Shown: positions 16,656-24,653 of the stretch, piece after piece
Layout of the letters: every line of letters begins with the position of its first letter
Numbering within the stretch: position 1 is the stretch's first letter
NCBI RefSeq assembly: GCF_019973615.1
Contig: NZ_AP024238.1
Span: 1,798,001 to 1,862,000 of the forward strand
DNA: 64,000 bases
Reading direction: 5' to 3'
Origin: Rhodoferax lithotrophicus
GTDB lineage: Bacteria > Pseudomonadota > Gammaproteobacteria > Burkholderiales > Burkholderiaceae_C
Made by a program: the position numbers and the translations under genes
The notes under the pieces: generated by a model
Seen by the model: the letters and a program-made list of their open reading frames with translations, nothing else
What the model was told of the DNA's origin: nothing
The model's database searches: none

Positions 16656-18790
16656 TTGTTTTGTTCTCTGATCAATTTTTGAACTGTAGCGCAGAGTTCA
16701 TCCACATCATTGGGTTTGTGGATCAGGGCACGTGCACCAGCCGCAACGGCTTCACGTTCAATATCCGGAGTAACGTAGCCAGAGGCTAAAGCTACTGGTA
16801 AGTCAGGACGGAAGAGCTGCACATCACGCAATAAATCCACTCCGCTATAGCCTGGCATGTTGTAGTCCGTCACCAGTAGGTCGCAAGTAAAACTGGAATC
16901 GCGCAACTGAGCCAATGCTTGAAGTGGATCGGTAAAGGTGATGACACAGTAGCCTTTGCGGGTCAGCAAACGTTTGAGTAAAAATACCAGTGCTTCATCG
17001 TCATCGACCACCATCACGGACTGTCCCAAGCCCAAATCAGGATGGTTCTCAATCGGCGCAGGATGTACTAATTCGATTTCGGCATCGGTCACCGGAAAAT
17101 GCAGATCGAACGTGCTACCGCGACCCGGTGAACTTTGAACTTTAATGCTGCCCATATGAGCGCGCATGATGCCATGTACTACGGACAAGCCTAAGCCGGT
17201 GCCTTGACCGACGGGTTTGGTGGTGAAAAATGGTTCAAAAATGCGCTCCTGGGTGGCTTGGCTCATACCGCAACCGGTGTCACTCACGCTGAGCTTGACA
17301 TGTTGCCCCCTGAGTCCGCTACGCCGTTCAGGCTGATCATCAGGTGTGCGCAATGTGTATGAAAGCTCAACCCGAAGCACGCCGGGCTGCGCCGCCATGG
17401 CGTGAATAGCGTTGTTGCACAAGTTGAGAAGTGCCTGTTCGATTTGTGTGGCATCTGCCATCACCAGCGGTGTTGCATCATTGATGTGGGCTTGCAAACT
17501 GACATTCGGTGGTAATGTAACTTTGACCAGGCGTAAGGCTTCATGTACAACGGTTGCCAATTGCAAGGGGGTGCGCCGGGGAGGGTCGTTGCGGCTGAAT
17601 GTCAGGATTTGCCGCACCAAGTCGCGCGCACGTTTGCCAGCCTTGTCAATTTCGTCAAGACTGGTGGCTGCAGCACTGCCGGGCATCGTGTCCATTTTAG
17701 CTAAAGCGACATTACCCAAAATGGCACTGATGATGTTATTGAAATCATGTGCAATACCCCCCGCCATGGTCCCAATGGCCTGCATTTTTTGGGACTCACG
17801 CAACTGCGACTCAAGGACGTTGCGATGCGCCTCCATCTTTTTGCGTGCGGTCAGGTCATGGGCAAAAAAGGTCACCACCTCACCATCTACATGGTGTTCA
17901 AACGACAGGCTAACTTCCAGAGGTACTTTTTCTCCCTGACTGGTCAAACCCATCATTTCACCCAATTGGGCATGGCTGGTGAGGTCACCGTAAGACAGAG
18001 CACGCGCAGCATCTGGTAAAAAATCAGTCAGCGGACGACCCAATGCGTCTTCAGTGGTGCACTGAAAAACGCTGGCAGCTGTAGGGTTAAAAACCATGAT
18101 ACGGTGGTCTTTGTCCGCACACAAAATGGCATCTAGTGATGAGTTGATGATGGCTGCTAAGCGTGTTTTGCTTTGAACCAACTGGTCGTTGCGCTCCTGT
18201 AGAGCTTGTGCGCTACGCTGCAGCGCATGGCGTTGGGCCAGTAAAGGTCCCTGGTCAATGATGGCGCAAATGAAACGGGGGGATTCGTCTTCGGCATGAA
18301 CAATTCTGGCCACATGGATGTCGCCAGTAAATACACCATTTGATCCACCAGAAAATTCAATTTCATCAAGTTCATAAGACCCCTGTTCTTTTGCCAGGAA
18401 AAAACACAGGCGTACGCGGTCCAATTCTGATGGATTAACGAGTGGATATAAAAAGGTTAGAGGTGGGTCACTCTCAAGAGGGCGGAATAAATCAAGGGCA
18501 CGACCATTTGTTTCAAGGATTAAGCCGGACTCTTCGACAACCATCAACGCCAGTGGCACATGGGAAAAAAGGGTCACAAAGCGCTCGGAAGCACCTTCAG
18601 CTTCCGCCTGACTGAAGCGTAGCGCCTTGTTTTGAATTTCAAGCTCTGCTTGATATTGCCTCAGGTTGTCAACCAGGCGGGCATTTGAAAACTTATCTGG
18701 CAGGCCAGCCGCCACACGTCCAGGTCCACCCAAGCGTTTGGGTTTGACTGTGGATTGTTTTTGGGAAATGTGGAGGAAAGGTCGAATCAT
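16652..18790 (-). CDS. Soluble PAS-domain hybrid sensor histidine kinase with C-terminal receiver
   Basis: A 712-residue cytosolic kinase with no transmembrane segment. The order is an N-terminal coiled coil (about 35-65), PAS 1 (about 70-190), a second coiled coil, PAS 2 (about 210-325), HisKA with GTMAGGIAHDFNNIISA (phospho-His about 348), HATPase with TGCGMS and GQGTGLGLSVVHGI, and a receiver with phospho-Asp about 641 (LLVTDYNMPG). Such NtrB-like kinases with their own receiver often pass phosphate to an unlinked regulator; none is adjacent. Its signal is unknown. A 48-residue protein gene precedes it by 30 bases and an RluA-family gene overlaps its end. Confidence 0.88.
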   Translation of the reverse strand: MIRPFLHISQKQSTVKPKRLGGPGRVAAGLPDKFSNARLVDNLRQYQAELEIQNKALRFSQAEAEGASERFVTLFSHVPLALMVVEESGLILETNGRALDLFRPLESDPPLTFLYPLVNPSELDRVRLCFFLAKEQGSYELDEIEFSGGSNGVFTGDIHVARIVHAEDESPRFICAIIDQGPLLAQRHALQRSAQALQERNDQLVQSKTRLAAIINSSLDAILCADKDHRIMVFNPTAASVFQCTTEDALGRPLTDFLPDAARALSYGDLTSHAQLGEMMGLTSQGEKVPLEVSLSFEHHVDGEVVTFFAHDLTARKKMEAHRNVLESQLRESQKMQAIGTMAGGIAHDFNNIISAILGNVALAKMDTMPGSAAATSLDEIDKAGKRARDLVRQILTFSRNDPPRRTPLQLATVVHEALRLVKVTLPPNVSLQAHINDATPLVMADATQIEQALLNLCNNAIHAMAAQPGVLRVELSYTLRTPDDQPERRSGLRGQHVKLSVSDTGCGMSQATQERIFEPFFTTKPVGQGTGLGLSVVHGIMRAHMGSIKVQSSPGRGSTFDLHFPVTDAEIELVHPAPIENHPDLGLGQSVMVVDDDEALVFLLKRLLTRKGYCVITFTDPLQALAQLRDSSFTCDLLVTDYNMPGYSGVDLLRDVQLFRPDLPVALASGYVTPDIEREAVAAGARALIHKPNDVDELCATVQKLIREQNN

Positions 18791-18820
18791 GCGGGCCAGG
18801 CCGCAGCCAATTTCAGCAAT

Positions 18821-18967
18821 TCAACGGGATGTGTTCTTGAGTTTGCCACGCACAGGTACAACCGTGGTAATGGTTGGGCGCACTGCATCGGCGGAAACAG
18901 GTTTGGGGGGTGAGGTGTCTTTCTTTGGTTTTTTGACCATCTTGTTGCTTTGTTGACCTTTTGCCAT
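18821..18967 (-). CDS. Small basic protein of 48 residues (MAKGQQ-type conserved hypothetical)
   Basis: Below common annotation cut-offs. The reading frame begins MAKGQQSNKMVKKPKKDT and ends VRGKLKNTSR. It is rich in Lys and Pro, probably disordered. The ATG at 18967 has a strong GGAG ribosome binding site 8 bases upstream (AATGGAGAACAACATG on the reverse strand). Short proteins with an MxKGQxSKKxxKK start recur in betaproteobacteria, as I remember, but no function is known. The gene ends 30 bases before the soluble hybrid kinase and could be cotranscribed with it. Confidence 0.65.
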   Translation of the reverse strand: MAKGQQSNKMVKKPKKDTSPPKPVSADAVRPTITTVVPVRGKLKNTSR

Positions 18968-19159
18968 GTTGTTCTCCATTAGAAATAGATTGGGTCGTGT
19001 GACGGATCGTGCCGTGACATTATCGGTGTACCACCGTAAAACCTGATGAAAAGTTAAATTTCTACTTCCATCTGCTAATAAATTAATATGGCGTAAAAAT
19101 GTCCCGGCTCAGTATGCAAAATCGCAATTGGGAGTCATTATTCAACTTGTCTATCCTCC

Positions 19160-21037
19160 ATGCTCCGATTGAAATTATTTTTTGCCTTCATCATCGGTTT
19201 GAGTGTTGCTTCAGCAAAGGCCAGAGAGGTCATTTCTGAGCGAGATTACCTTGACGATATGCCAATTGTGTTGTCCGTATCGCGCTTGCCTCAGCGGCTA
19301 GATGAGACACCTGGTGCCGTCACCGTGCTGGATCGTGGCTTTATTCGCAGCAGTGGTGCCAGGGATGTGGCTGACTTGTTGCGTTGGGTGCCTGGTTTCC
19401 AGGCCAGTACATCGTTTGAAGCGGTTGCTCCTGTGGCAAGTTATCACGGTGGTTTCGATCAGTATTCCAATCGAATGCAGGTGCAAGTCGACGGGCGATC
19501 GGTGTATTCCCCTTACTTTATTGGTGGCGTGGGTTCTGGCTTGCAAACAGTGGCTATGCAAGACATTGAGCGTATTGAGGTGCTTCGAGGTTCCAACTCT
19601 GCAAGTTACGGAGCACGTGCGATGTTGGGGGTAGTTAATATCGTGACACGGCAACCCCAGGACACTTTGGGGTCGAAGTTTAGTCTGACCCGAGGTGAAG
19701 GCGGTATTTTTGATACGCAAGCAAGTTTTGGCTGGGGCCTGGCTTCCGGTGCTGTGCGTTTGGGTGTTGATCGGCGTGCAGATGATGGTTTGTTGGGTGC
19801 CAATGGCCAAAATCAGCTCAATCGCGTCAATCTTCGAGCCGACGTTCGAACGGATGCTGGAAATGATTGGCAATTAAGGGCTGGCATGACCGCTTTGACT
19901 TCTGGCAAAGGACAATTTGGGTCTATTGAGGCGCGCTCAGCTCAACTCGATACCAGTTTCATCCAGCTGGATTGGCGCAGAAATTTGGACATGGACAGTG
20001 ATCTTGCAGTAAGTCTGTCGCAAACGCAGGAAAAATACGCGGACACAATTTCAGCTTACAACCTCAACTATGACGGTGTCTCCAGCAACACCACACTTAC
20101 CACTACACATACTTTTCGTCTTGGTGCAGAGAAGCGGATAGTTTGGGGCGGTGAATTTCGCAGTGAGTCCATCGTGTCAAAGTCTTTCTACAACCAGGAC
20201 AACGCGATGGTGACCGAATATTCGAGGATATTTGGTAATTTTGAATGGCGGTTGGGTACGGATTGGCTGCTTAATGCAGGTGCTTTGGCTGAGCACAGCA
20301 GTGTGGCTGGAAGCTCTGTAGCGCCACGCGTGATGATAAATTGGCATTTTTTACCTGGGCATACCTTGCGTGCTGGAGCGTCAAGAGCCTATAGGCCACC
20401 AAGCACCTTTGAAAAGTCAGCTAATCTTTATTTGATGGGCGCTCCCTATATTTTGGCCAGTGGAAATGTCACGCCAGAAAGTTTGAAAGTGACCGAGCTG
20501 GGTTACTTGGTCGACCTACCGAAAAATGGTTTGAGTGGTGACTTGCGGGTTTTTCGTGAAGCTTTAAGTGGCTTTATTCGCCAGCAAAACAACACGCCGA
20601 CAAGAGACTACGCCAATGACGAAGATTTTGCCATTCAAGGCTGGGAATATCAGCTGAAATGGCGACCCTGGTCGGGTGCACAGCTGATAATCAACCAAAC
20701 GTATACAGATAACAGTTCGATGCGTTACGGGACAGGTACCGCCTATGCAGCCCCCAAGATGGCCAGTTCTCTGGTTTGGATGCAGAAGTTAAGTTGCGGG
20801 CTGGATCTGACCTTGATGCACCAAGACAGTGGCACGGCCACCTTGCAGGGCTCGGGTTTGGGTAGCCGGGTAGCTATGACACGCACAGATTTGCGTTTGG
20901 GTTGGCCTTTACGTTGGGGCGCACATACTGGTGAGTTGGCGCTGACACTGCAAAACTTGGGGTTACCTTACCAAGACTATGACCCAGATTACCTTTTTCT
21001 AAAGCGAGCTTTGATTACCTTGCGATTGGACAACTGA
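19160..21037 (+). CDS. TonB-dependent outer membrane receptor
   Basis: A 625-residue TonB-dependent receptor. A signal peptide is visible at 1-21 (ends ASAKA). The plug domain follows at about 35-150, with SVSRLPQRLDETPGAVTVLD and IERIEVLRGSNSASYGARAM. The rest forms a 22-strand barrel of alternating polar/apolar segments and a terminal aromatic strand. It belongs to the short receptor class, nearer BtuB/VciA-like proteins than siderophore receptors. No obvious TonB box was found. The ligand is unknown. It is followed closely by a periplasmic binding protein and a hybrid kinase, so it may feed a sensory pathway rather than a classical importer. Confidence 0.88.
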   Translation: MLRLKLFFAFIIGLSVASAKAREVISERDYLDDMPIVLSVSRLPQRLDETPGAVTVLDRGFIRSSGARDVADLLRWVPGFQASTSFEAVAPVASYHGGFDQYSNRMQVQVDGRSVYSPYFIGGVGSGLQTVAMQDIERIEVLRGSNSASYGARAMLGVVNIVTRQPQDTLGSKFSLTRGEGGIFDTQASFGWGLASGAVRLGVDRRADDGLLGANGQNQLNRVNLRADVRTDAGNDWQLRAGMTALTSGKGQFGSIEARSAQLDTSFIQLDWRRNLDMDSDLAVSLSQTQEKYADTISAYNLNYDGVSSNTTLTTTHTFRLGAEKRIVWGGEFRSESIVSKSFYNQDNAMVTEYSRIFGNFEWRLGTDWLLNAGALAEHSSVAGSSVAPRVMINWHFLPGHTLRAGASRAYRPPSTFEKSANLYLMGAPYILASGNVTPESLKVTELGYLVDLPKNGLSGDLRVFREALSGFIRQQNNTPTRDYANDEDFAIQGWEYQLKWRPWSGAQLIINQTYTDNSSMRYGTGTAYAAPKMASSLVWMQKLSCGLDLTLMHQDSGTATLQGSGLGSRVAMTRTDLRLGWPLRWGAHTGELALTLQNLGLPYQDYDPDYLFLKRALITLRLDN

Positions 21038-21047
21038 ATTGGTCAAG

Positions 21048-21977
21048 ATGTTTTCATGGCACAGGTGGATGCTCAGCTTGGTTTTTTGCCTGATGGAAAC
21101 CATGGCTCAGGCTACTCCGCGTGTGGTGATTGTCAGCAGCGACAGCACTACAGCCTATTTGGAAACAACACAAGCATTTATTTCTGAACTGGCTCGAGGT
21201 GGTGTATCTGCTTACGATATCCGACGCTTAAATGTCTCGGAATGGCCAATGCAGGCAGCGCAGCCTGAAAAACCTACTTTGTATGTGACTCTTGGGATGC
21301 GTGCCACAGAGGCATTAGCTACGAGTCCTGTACCCGTTCTTTCGGTGCTTATTCCGCGTAGCACCTTTGAACGAATCTTGCGCAACAGTAATCGCAAGTC
21401 TTCGTCAAGTTTTACCGCCATTTATCTTGATCAAACTTTTCAGCGCCAGCTTGCACTGATTCGACTGGCGTTGCCCCAAGCCAAGCGTTTAGGGGTTCTT
21501 TGGGGTCCTGACTCTTGGGTTAAAGCCTCTGCTTTGCGGTCCTTAGCACCATTACATGGTTTTTCATTGACCGAAGCCGGTTTGACGGATTCATTCAACG
21601 TTTTTCCTGAATTGCAACAAGTGCTTAACGACAGCGATGTGTTTTTTGCCGTTGCTGACCCGATCATTTTTAATCGCAACACCATTCAAAACTTGCTACT
21701 GACCACTTTTCGAGCCAATGTGCCAGTGGTCGCTTTTTCTCCAGCTTATGTTCAGGCAGGAGCTCTGTTGGCCTTGCACACCTCACCAGAACAGGTGGGG
21801 CGCCAGGCTGCCGCAGTGGTACTTCAGGCTTTATCCGGCAAACCGCTGCCAGATAGCCCGCTGGAAGCCAATGATTTTGAAGTGAGCGTGAATACCCATG
21901 TAGCTCGTTCACTGAATTTGTCTCTGGATGCCCAAGCCTTACGTCTTGCATTGCGTCGTTTGGAGCATTTGCCATGA
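21048..21977 (+). CDS. Periplasmic ABC-type substrate-binding-like protein without transporter
   Basis: A 309-residue protein of the ABC_sub_bind type (periplasmic binding protein class I fold). The signal peptide MFSWHRWMLSLVFCLMETMA is followed by ATPRVVIVSS. Domain landmarks are VTLGMRATEAL, KRLGVLWGPDS, FFAVADPIIFN and PVVAFSPAYVQAGALLALHT. No lipobox cysteine was seen. The ATG at 21048 is chosen; an in-frame TTG at 21039 is possible. The stop overlaps the start of the downstream kinase (ATGA). No permease or ATPase gene lies nearby, so a role as ligand-binding partner of the receptor and kinase is inferred. Confidence 0.82.
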   Translation: MFSWHRWMLSLVFCLMETMAQATPRVVIVSSDSTTAYLETTQAFISELARGGVSAYDIRRLNVSEWPMQAAQPEKPTLYVTLGMRATEALATSPVPVLSVLIPRSTFERILRNSNRKSSSSFTAIYLDQTFQRQLALIRLALPQAKRLGVLWGPDSWVKASALRSLAPLHGFSLTEAGLTDSFNVFPELQQVLNDSDVFFAVADPIIFNRNTIQNLLLTTFRANVPVVAFSPAYVQAGALLALHTSPEQVGRQAAAVVLQALSGKPLPDSPLEANDFEVSVNTHVARSLNLSLDAQALRLALRRLEHLP

Positions 21978-23929
21978 GACACCTTGATATACGTGAGCGC
22001 ATGTTGTTGGCCGCATTGTTGCCCGTGGCCATGGTCAGTGTGTTGTTGGCAGTGGTATTTTTAATGGCACGGTTTGACGATTTGCAAGAATCTTACCTGC
22101 AGCGTACCCGCTCAGTCGCTCGTCAACTTGCACTAGCCAGTGAATACGGATTGTTTTCTGCCAATCAAACACAATTGCAAACTGTGGTTCATGGGGCCTT
22201 GCGTGAACCTGATGTACGCTGGGTGGCTATTCTCGATGCACATGGTCAGATATTGGTCAGTGCGGGGCATGAGGTCAGTGCAATGGCGATAGCGTTGAGT
22301 CCTCAGGAAACCCAGGAATTTGATGCTCAAAGGCGCTTGGATATTCTTGGCCAGCCAGTTTTTGCCAGTGGTATCAAACTGGATGATTTATACGAGGAAT
22401 CTTCTTCACGATCAGATGGTTTACCGACTCAATTAGGGCAGGTCGTGGTGAAAATTTCACGTCAATCAGTTGATGTACGCAAGCAGAACATGTTGTTGCT
22501 AGGCGGCTTGATCAGTTTATTGGGGCTCATTTTTGGTATGGTGTTAGCCGCAAGATTGAGTCAAGGTGTGATTCGTCCAATTATGCGAGTGACGCGGTTG
22601 ATCGAGCGTATTGGCCGTGGTGATTTTGCGGCTGTAGCGGAAATTCGCAATGATGTCGTTGCGCGTAGTGATCCCTTGCGGGAGTTGCAAGAAAACCTGA
22701 GGCAGATGGCAGAGCGATTGAGTCATGCGCGTGAAGATCTGGAACATCAAGTGACTGTGGCAACCCAGGCTTTGCGTGAAAAAAAAGAAGAAGCCGAGCA
22801 CGCTACTCAGGCTAAGTCGCAATTTTTAGCGGCAGCAAGCCATGATTTGAGGCAACCCACTCACGCTTTGGGTATGTTTATTACTCGCCTGGCTCAGTTG
22901 CCCCATGATGCACAGACCCGAGGTTTGATTGTTAACCTGGAGTCTTCCGTACGGGCTATGCAAAACCTGCTTGATGGTTTGCTGGATATTTCTCGGCTTG
23001 AAGCCCAAGCAGTGCAGGTCAAGTTGGAGTCGTTGGCTGTGTCAGGTTTATGGGTGCAGTTGCAGCATGACCTTGAGCAAACCGCACAAGATAAAGGGCT
23101 GTATTTGCGAATTCGCCCCAGCCCGGTGTGGGTTATGAGTGATGCTGTGCTGTTGTACCGTATTTTGCTCAATCTGGTCGGTAATGCATTGCGCTATACC
23201 GAACAGGGTGGGGTGCTGGTGGCCTGTCGACTGGTGGAAGCCGGCAAAAGTGTGCAACTCCAGGTGTGGGACAGCGGTATTGGCATTGCGAAGGAGTATC
23301 AGAGTGAGGTGTTCAAAGAGTTTTACCAAGTCGGCAACAAAGCGCGTGAACGCAACAAGGGTCTGGGTTTGGGTTTGAGTATTGTGAAACGGACGGCCGA
23401 ATTGTTGGGTCACCCGCTGTCGCTCGACTCTCTCCCCGGTAAAGGAACGCGCTTTGCGTTGACATTACCTTTGACGGAACCACAACATAAATATCTTGAC
23501 ACCATGGCTTTTGATCGTCCTCAAGGGGATGGTTTGGTGGGGGCGGTCATGCTGGTGATTGAAGATGATCCTTTGGTTTGTACTGCTTTGGTCGGGTTAT
23601 TGGAAGGGTGGGGCATTCAGGTTCATGATGCAAAAGGTCTGATGGATGCACAGCAATGGATTCAGCACGGCTTGAAGCCATCACTCATTCTGAGCGATTA
23701 CCGTTTGTTGGACGGACAAAATGGCATTGAAGTGGTACAGAAATTGCGCAGTATGTTGGGTGTATCCATCCCAGCCTGTCTGATGAGCGGTGATACCGAT
23801 GCGATTCTGATGTCGGCGGCACAGGTTGCAGGCTTAACGCTGCTGCACAAGCCCGTGCGCCCGGCCAAACTGCGTAGCCTGCTGCGCCGATTGCTTAACC
23901 ATCAGTCCATAGAAGAAGACTTGCGGTAA
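21974..23929 (+). CDS. Membrane hybrid sensor histidine kinase with C-terminal receiver
   Basis: A 651-residue kinase. Helix 1 is at about 10-32, a periplasmic domain at 33-172, helix 2 at about 175-197, then HAMP, a coiled coil ending KSQFLAAASHDLRQPTHALG (phospho-His near residue 290), and an HATPase with NLVGNALRYT, DSGIGI and GLGLGLSIVKR. A receiver follows at about 530-640 with LILSDYRLLDGQNG. The HDLRQP type is typical of hybrid kinases paired with LuxR-type regulators. It is coupled to the binding protein upstream. Its 3' end overlaps the convergent LuxR-type regulator gene by 28 bases. Confidence 0.9.
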   Translation: MRHLDIRERMLLAALLPVAMVSVLLAVVFLMARFDDLQESYLQRTRSVARQLALASEYGLFSANQTQLQTVVHGALREPDVRWVAILDAHGQILVSAGHEVSAMAIALSPQETQEFDAQRRLDILGQPVFASGIKLDDLYEESSSRSDGLPTQLGQVVVKISRQSVDVRKQNMLLLGGLISLLGLIFGMVLAARLSQGVIRPIMRVTRLIERIGRGDFAAVAEIRNDVVARSDPLRELQENLRQMAERLSHAREDLEHQVTVATQALREKKEEAEHATQAKSQFLAAASHDLRQPTHALGMFITRLAQLPHDAQTRGLIVNLESSVRAMQNLLDGLLDISRLEAQAVQVKLESLAVSGLWVQLQHDLEQTAQDKGLYLRIRPSPVWVMSDAVLLYRILLNLVGNALRYTEQGGVLVACRLVEAGKSVQLQVWDSGIGIAKEYQSEVFKEFYQVGNKARERNKGLGLGLSIVKRTAELLGHPLSLDSLPGKGTRFALTLPLTEPQHKYLDTMAFDRPQGDGLVGAVMLVIEDDPLVCTALVGLLEGWGIQVHDAKGLMDAQQWIQHGLKPSLILSDYRLLDGQNGIEVVQKLRSMLGVSIPACLMSGDTDAILMSAAQVAGLTLLHKPVRPAKLRSLLRRLLNHQSIEEDLR

Positions 23930-24558
23930 CCCCAGCGAGCTGCTTCCGTGGCTGCTTGGGTTCTGGTTTTTGCTTTGAATGCACGCATGATGTTGGTAAT
24001 GTGGGTTTTAATGGTTTCTTCACCCACAAATAACCTGACCGCGATCTCCCGGTTGGTGTATCCGTCTAGCAGCAACTGCAAAACCTCAAGCTGGCGTGGA
24101 CTGAAAACAGGTGCCTGACGGTTTTTAACCCGTTCCGAGTTGGGGTCGGAATCATGAAATGCAGAGAAGCTGTCAGGTTCGTAGATTTCCCCCTTCAATA
24201 CAAGCCGCAGAGCATGCAACAACTCATCACTTCGCCCCGATTTGGTGATAAACCCAGCCGCGCCTTGCGCCAGCGCTTGCTGCATGATGCTGGGGTTGGC
24301 TGAACCGGACAAAATGACTATCGGCAACTCGGGGTGTTTTTTTCCAAAAACAGCCAAGGCAGCCAAACCATTCATGTCGGGGAGATGGTAGTCCAACAAA
24401 ACCAAGTCCAAATCAGGGTGCACTTGCGCCAGTGCAAAGGCTTGGGCGCAATTCGGAGCTTGTAATACGTCAGTTGGCTCATCAGGCTCCAGCCCTTTGA
24501 GTACTTGGCACAGCCCTTCACGAACCAGTGCATGATCATCCACCACGAGAATCTTCAA
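23902..24558 (-). CDS. LuxR/NarL-family response regulator, probable partner of the adjacent hybrid kinase
   Basis: A 218-residue response regulator. The receiver (1-125) has DD at 6-7, phosphoacceptor Asp in LVLLDYHLPDMNG and Lys in GFITKSGRSD. The LuxR-type HTH is at about 150-212 (FSPRQLEVLQLLLDGYTNRE, then IKTHITNIMRAFKAKTRTQA). It converges with the hybrid kinase and overlaps its last 28 bases. Pairing with that kinase is inferred from adjacency and from the general habit of HDLRQP hybrid kinases. Its start is about 95 bases from the divergent dnaE start. Confidence 0.9.
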   Translation of the reverse strand: MKILVVDDHALVREGLCQVLKGLEPDEPTDVLQAPNCAQAFALAQVHPDLDLVLLDYHLPDMNGLAALAVFGKKHPELPIVILSGSANPSIMQQALAQGAAGFITKSGRSDELLHALRLVLKGEIYEPDSFSAFHDSDPNSERVKNRQAPVFSPRQLEVLQLLLDGYTNREIAVRLFVGEETIKTHITNIMRAFKAKTRTQAATEAARWGYRKSSSMD

Positions 24559-24653
24559 GATAGCTGCCTTGGGGTCTTCTTACAATCCAACATTTGATGG
24601 CCAACACTCCATTTGGAGACGATGGGCCATTGTGATCATCATACTTGAAGCCC

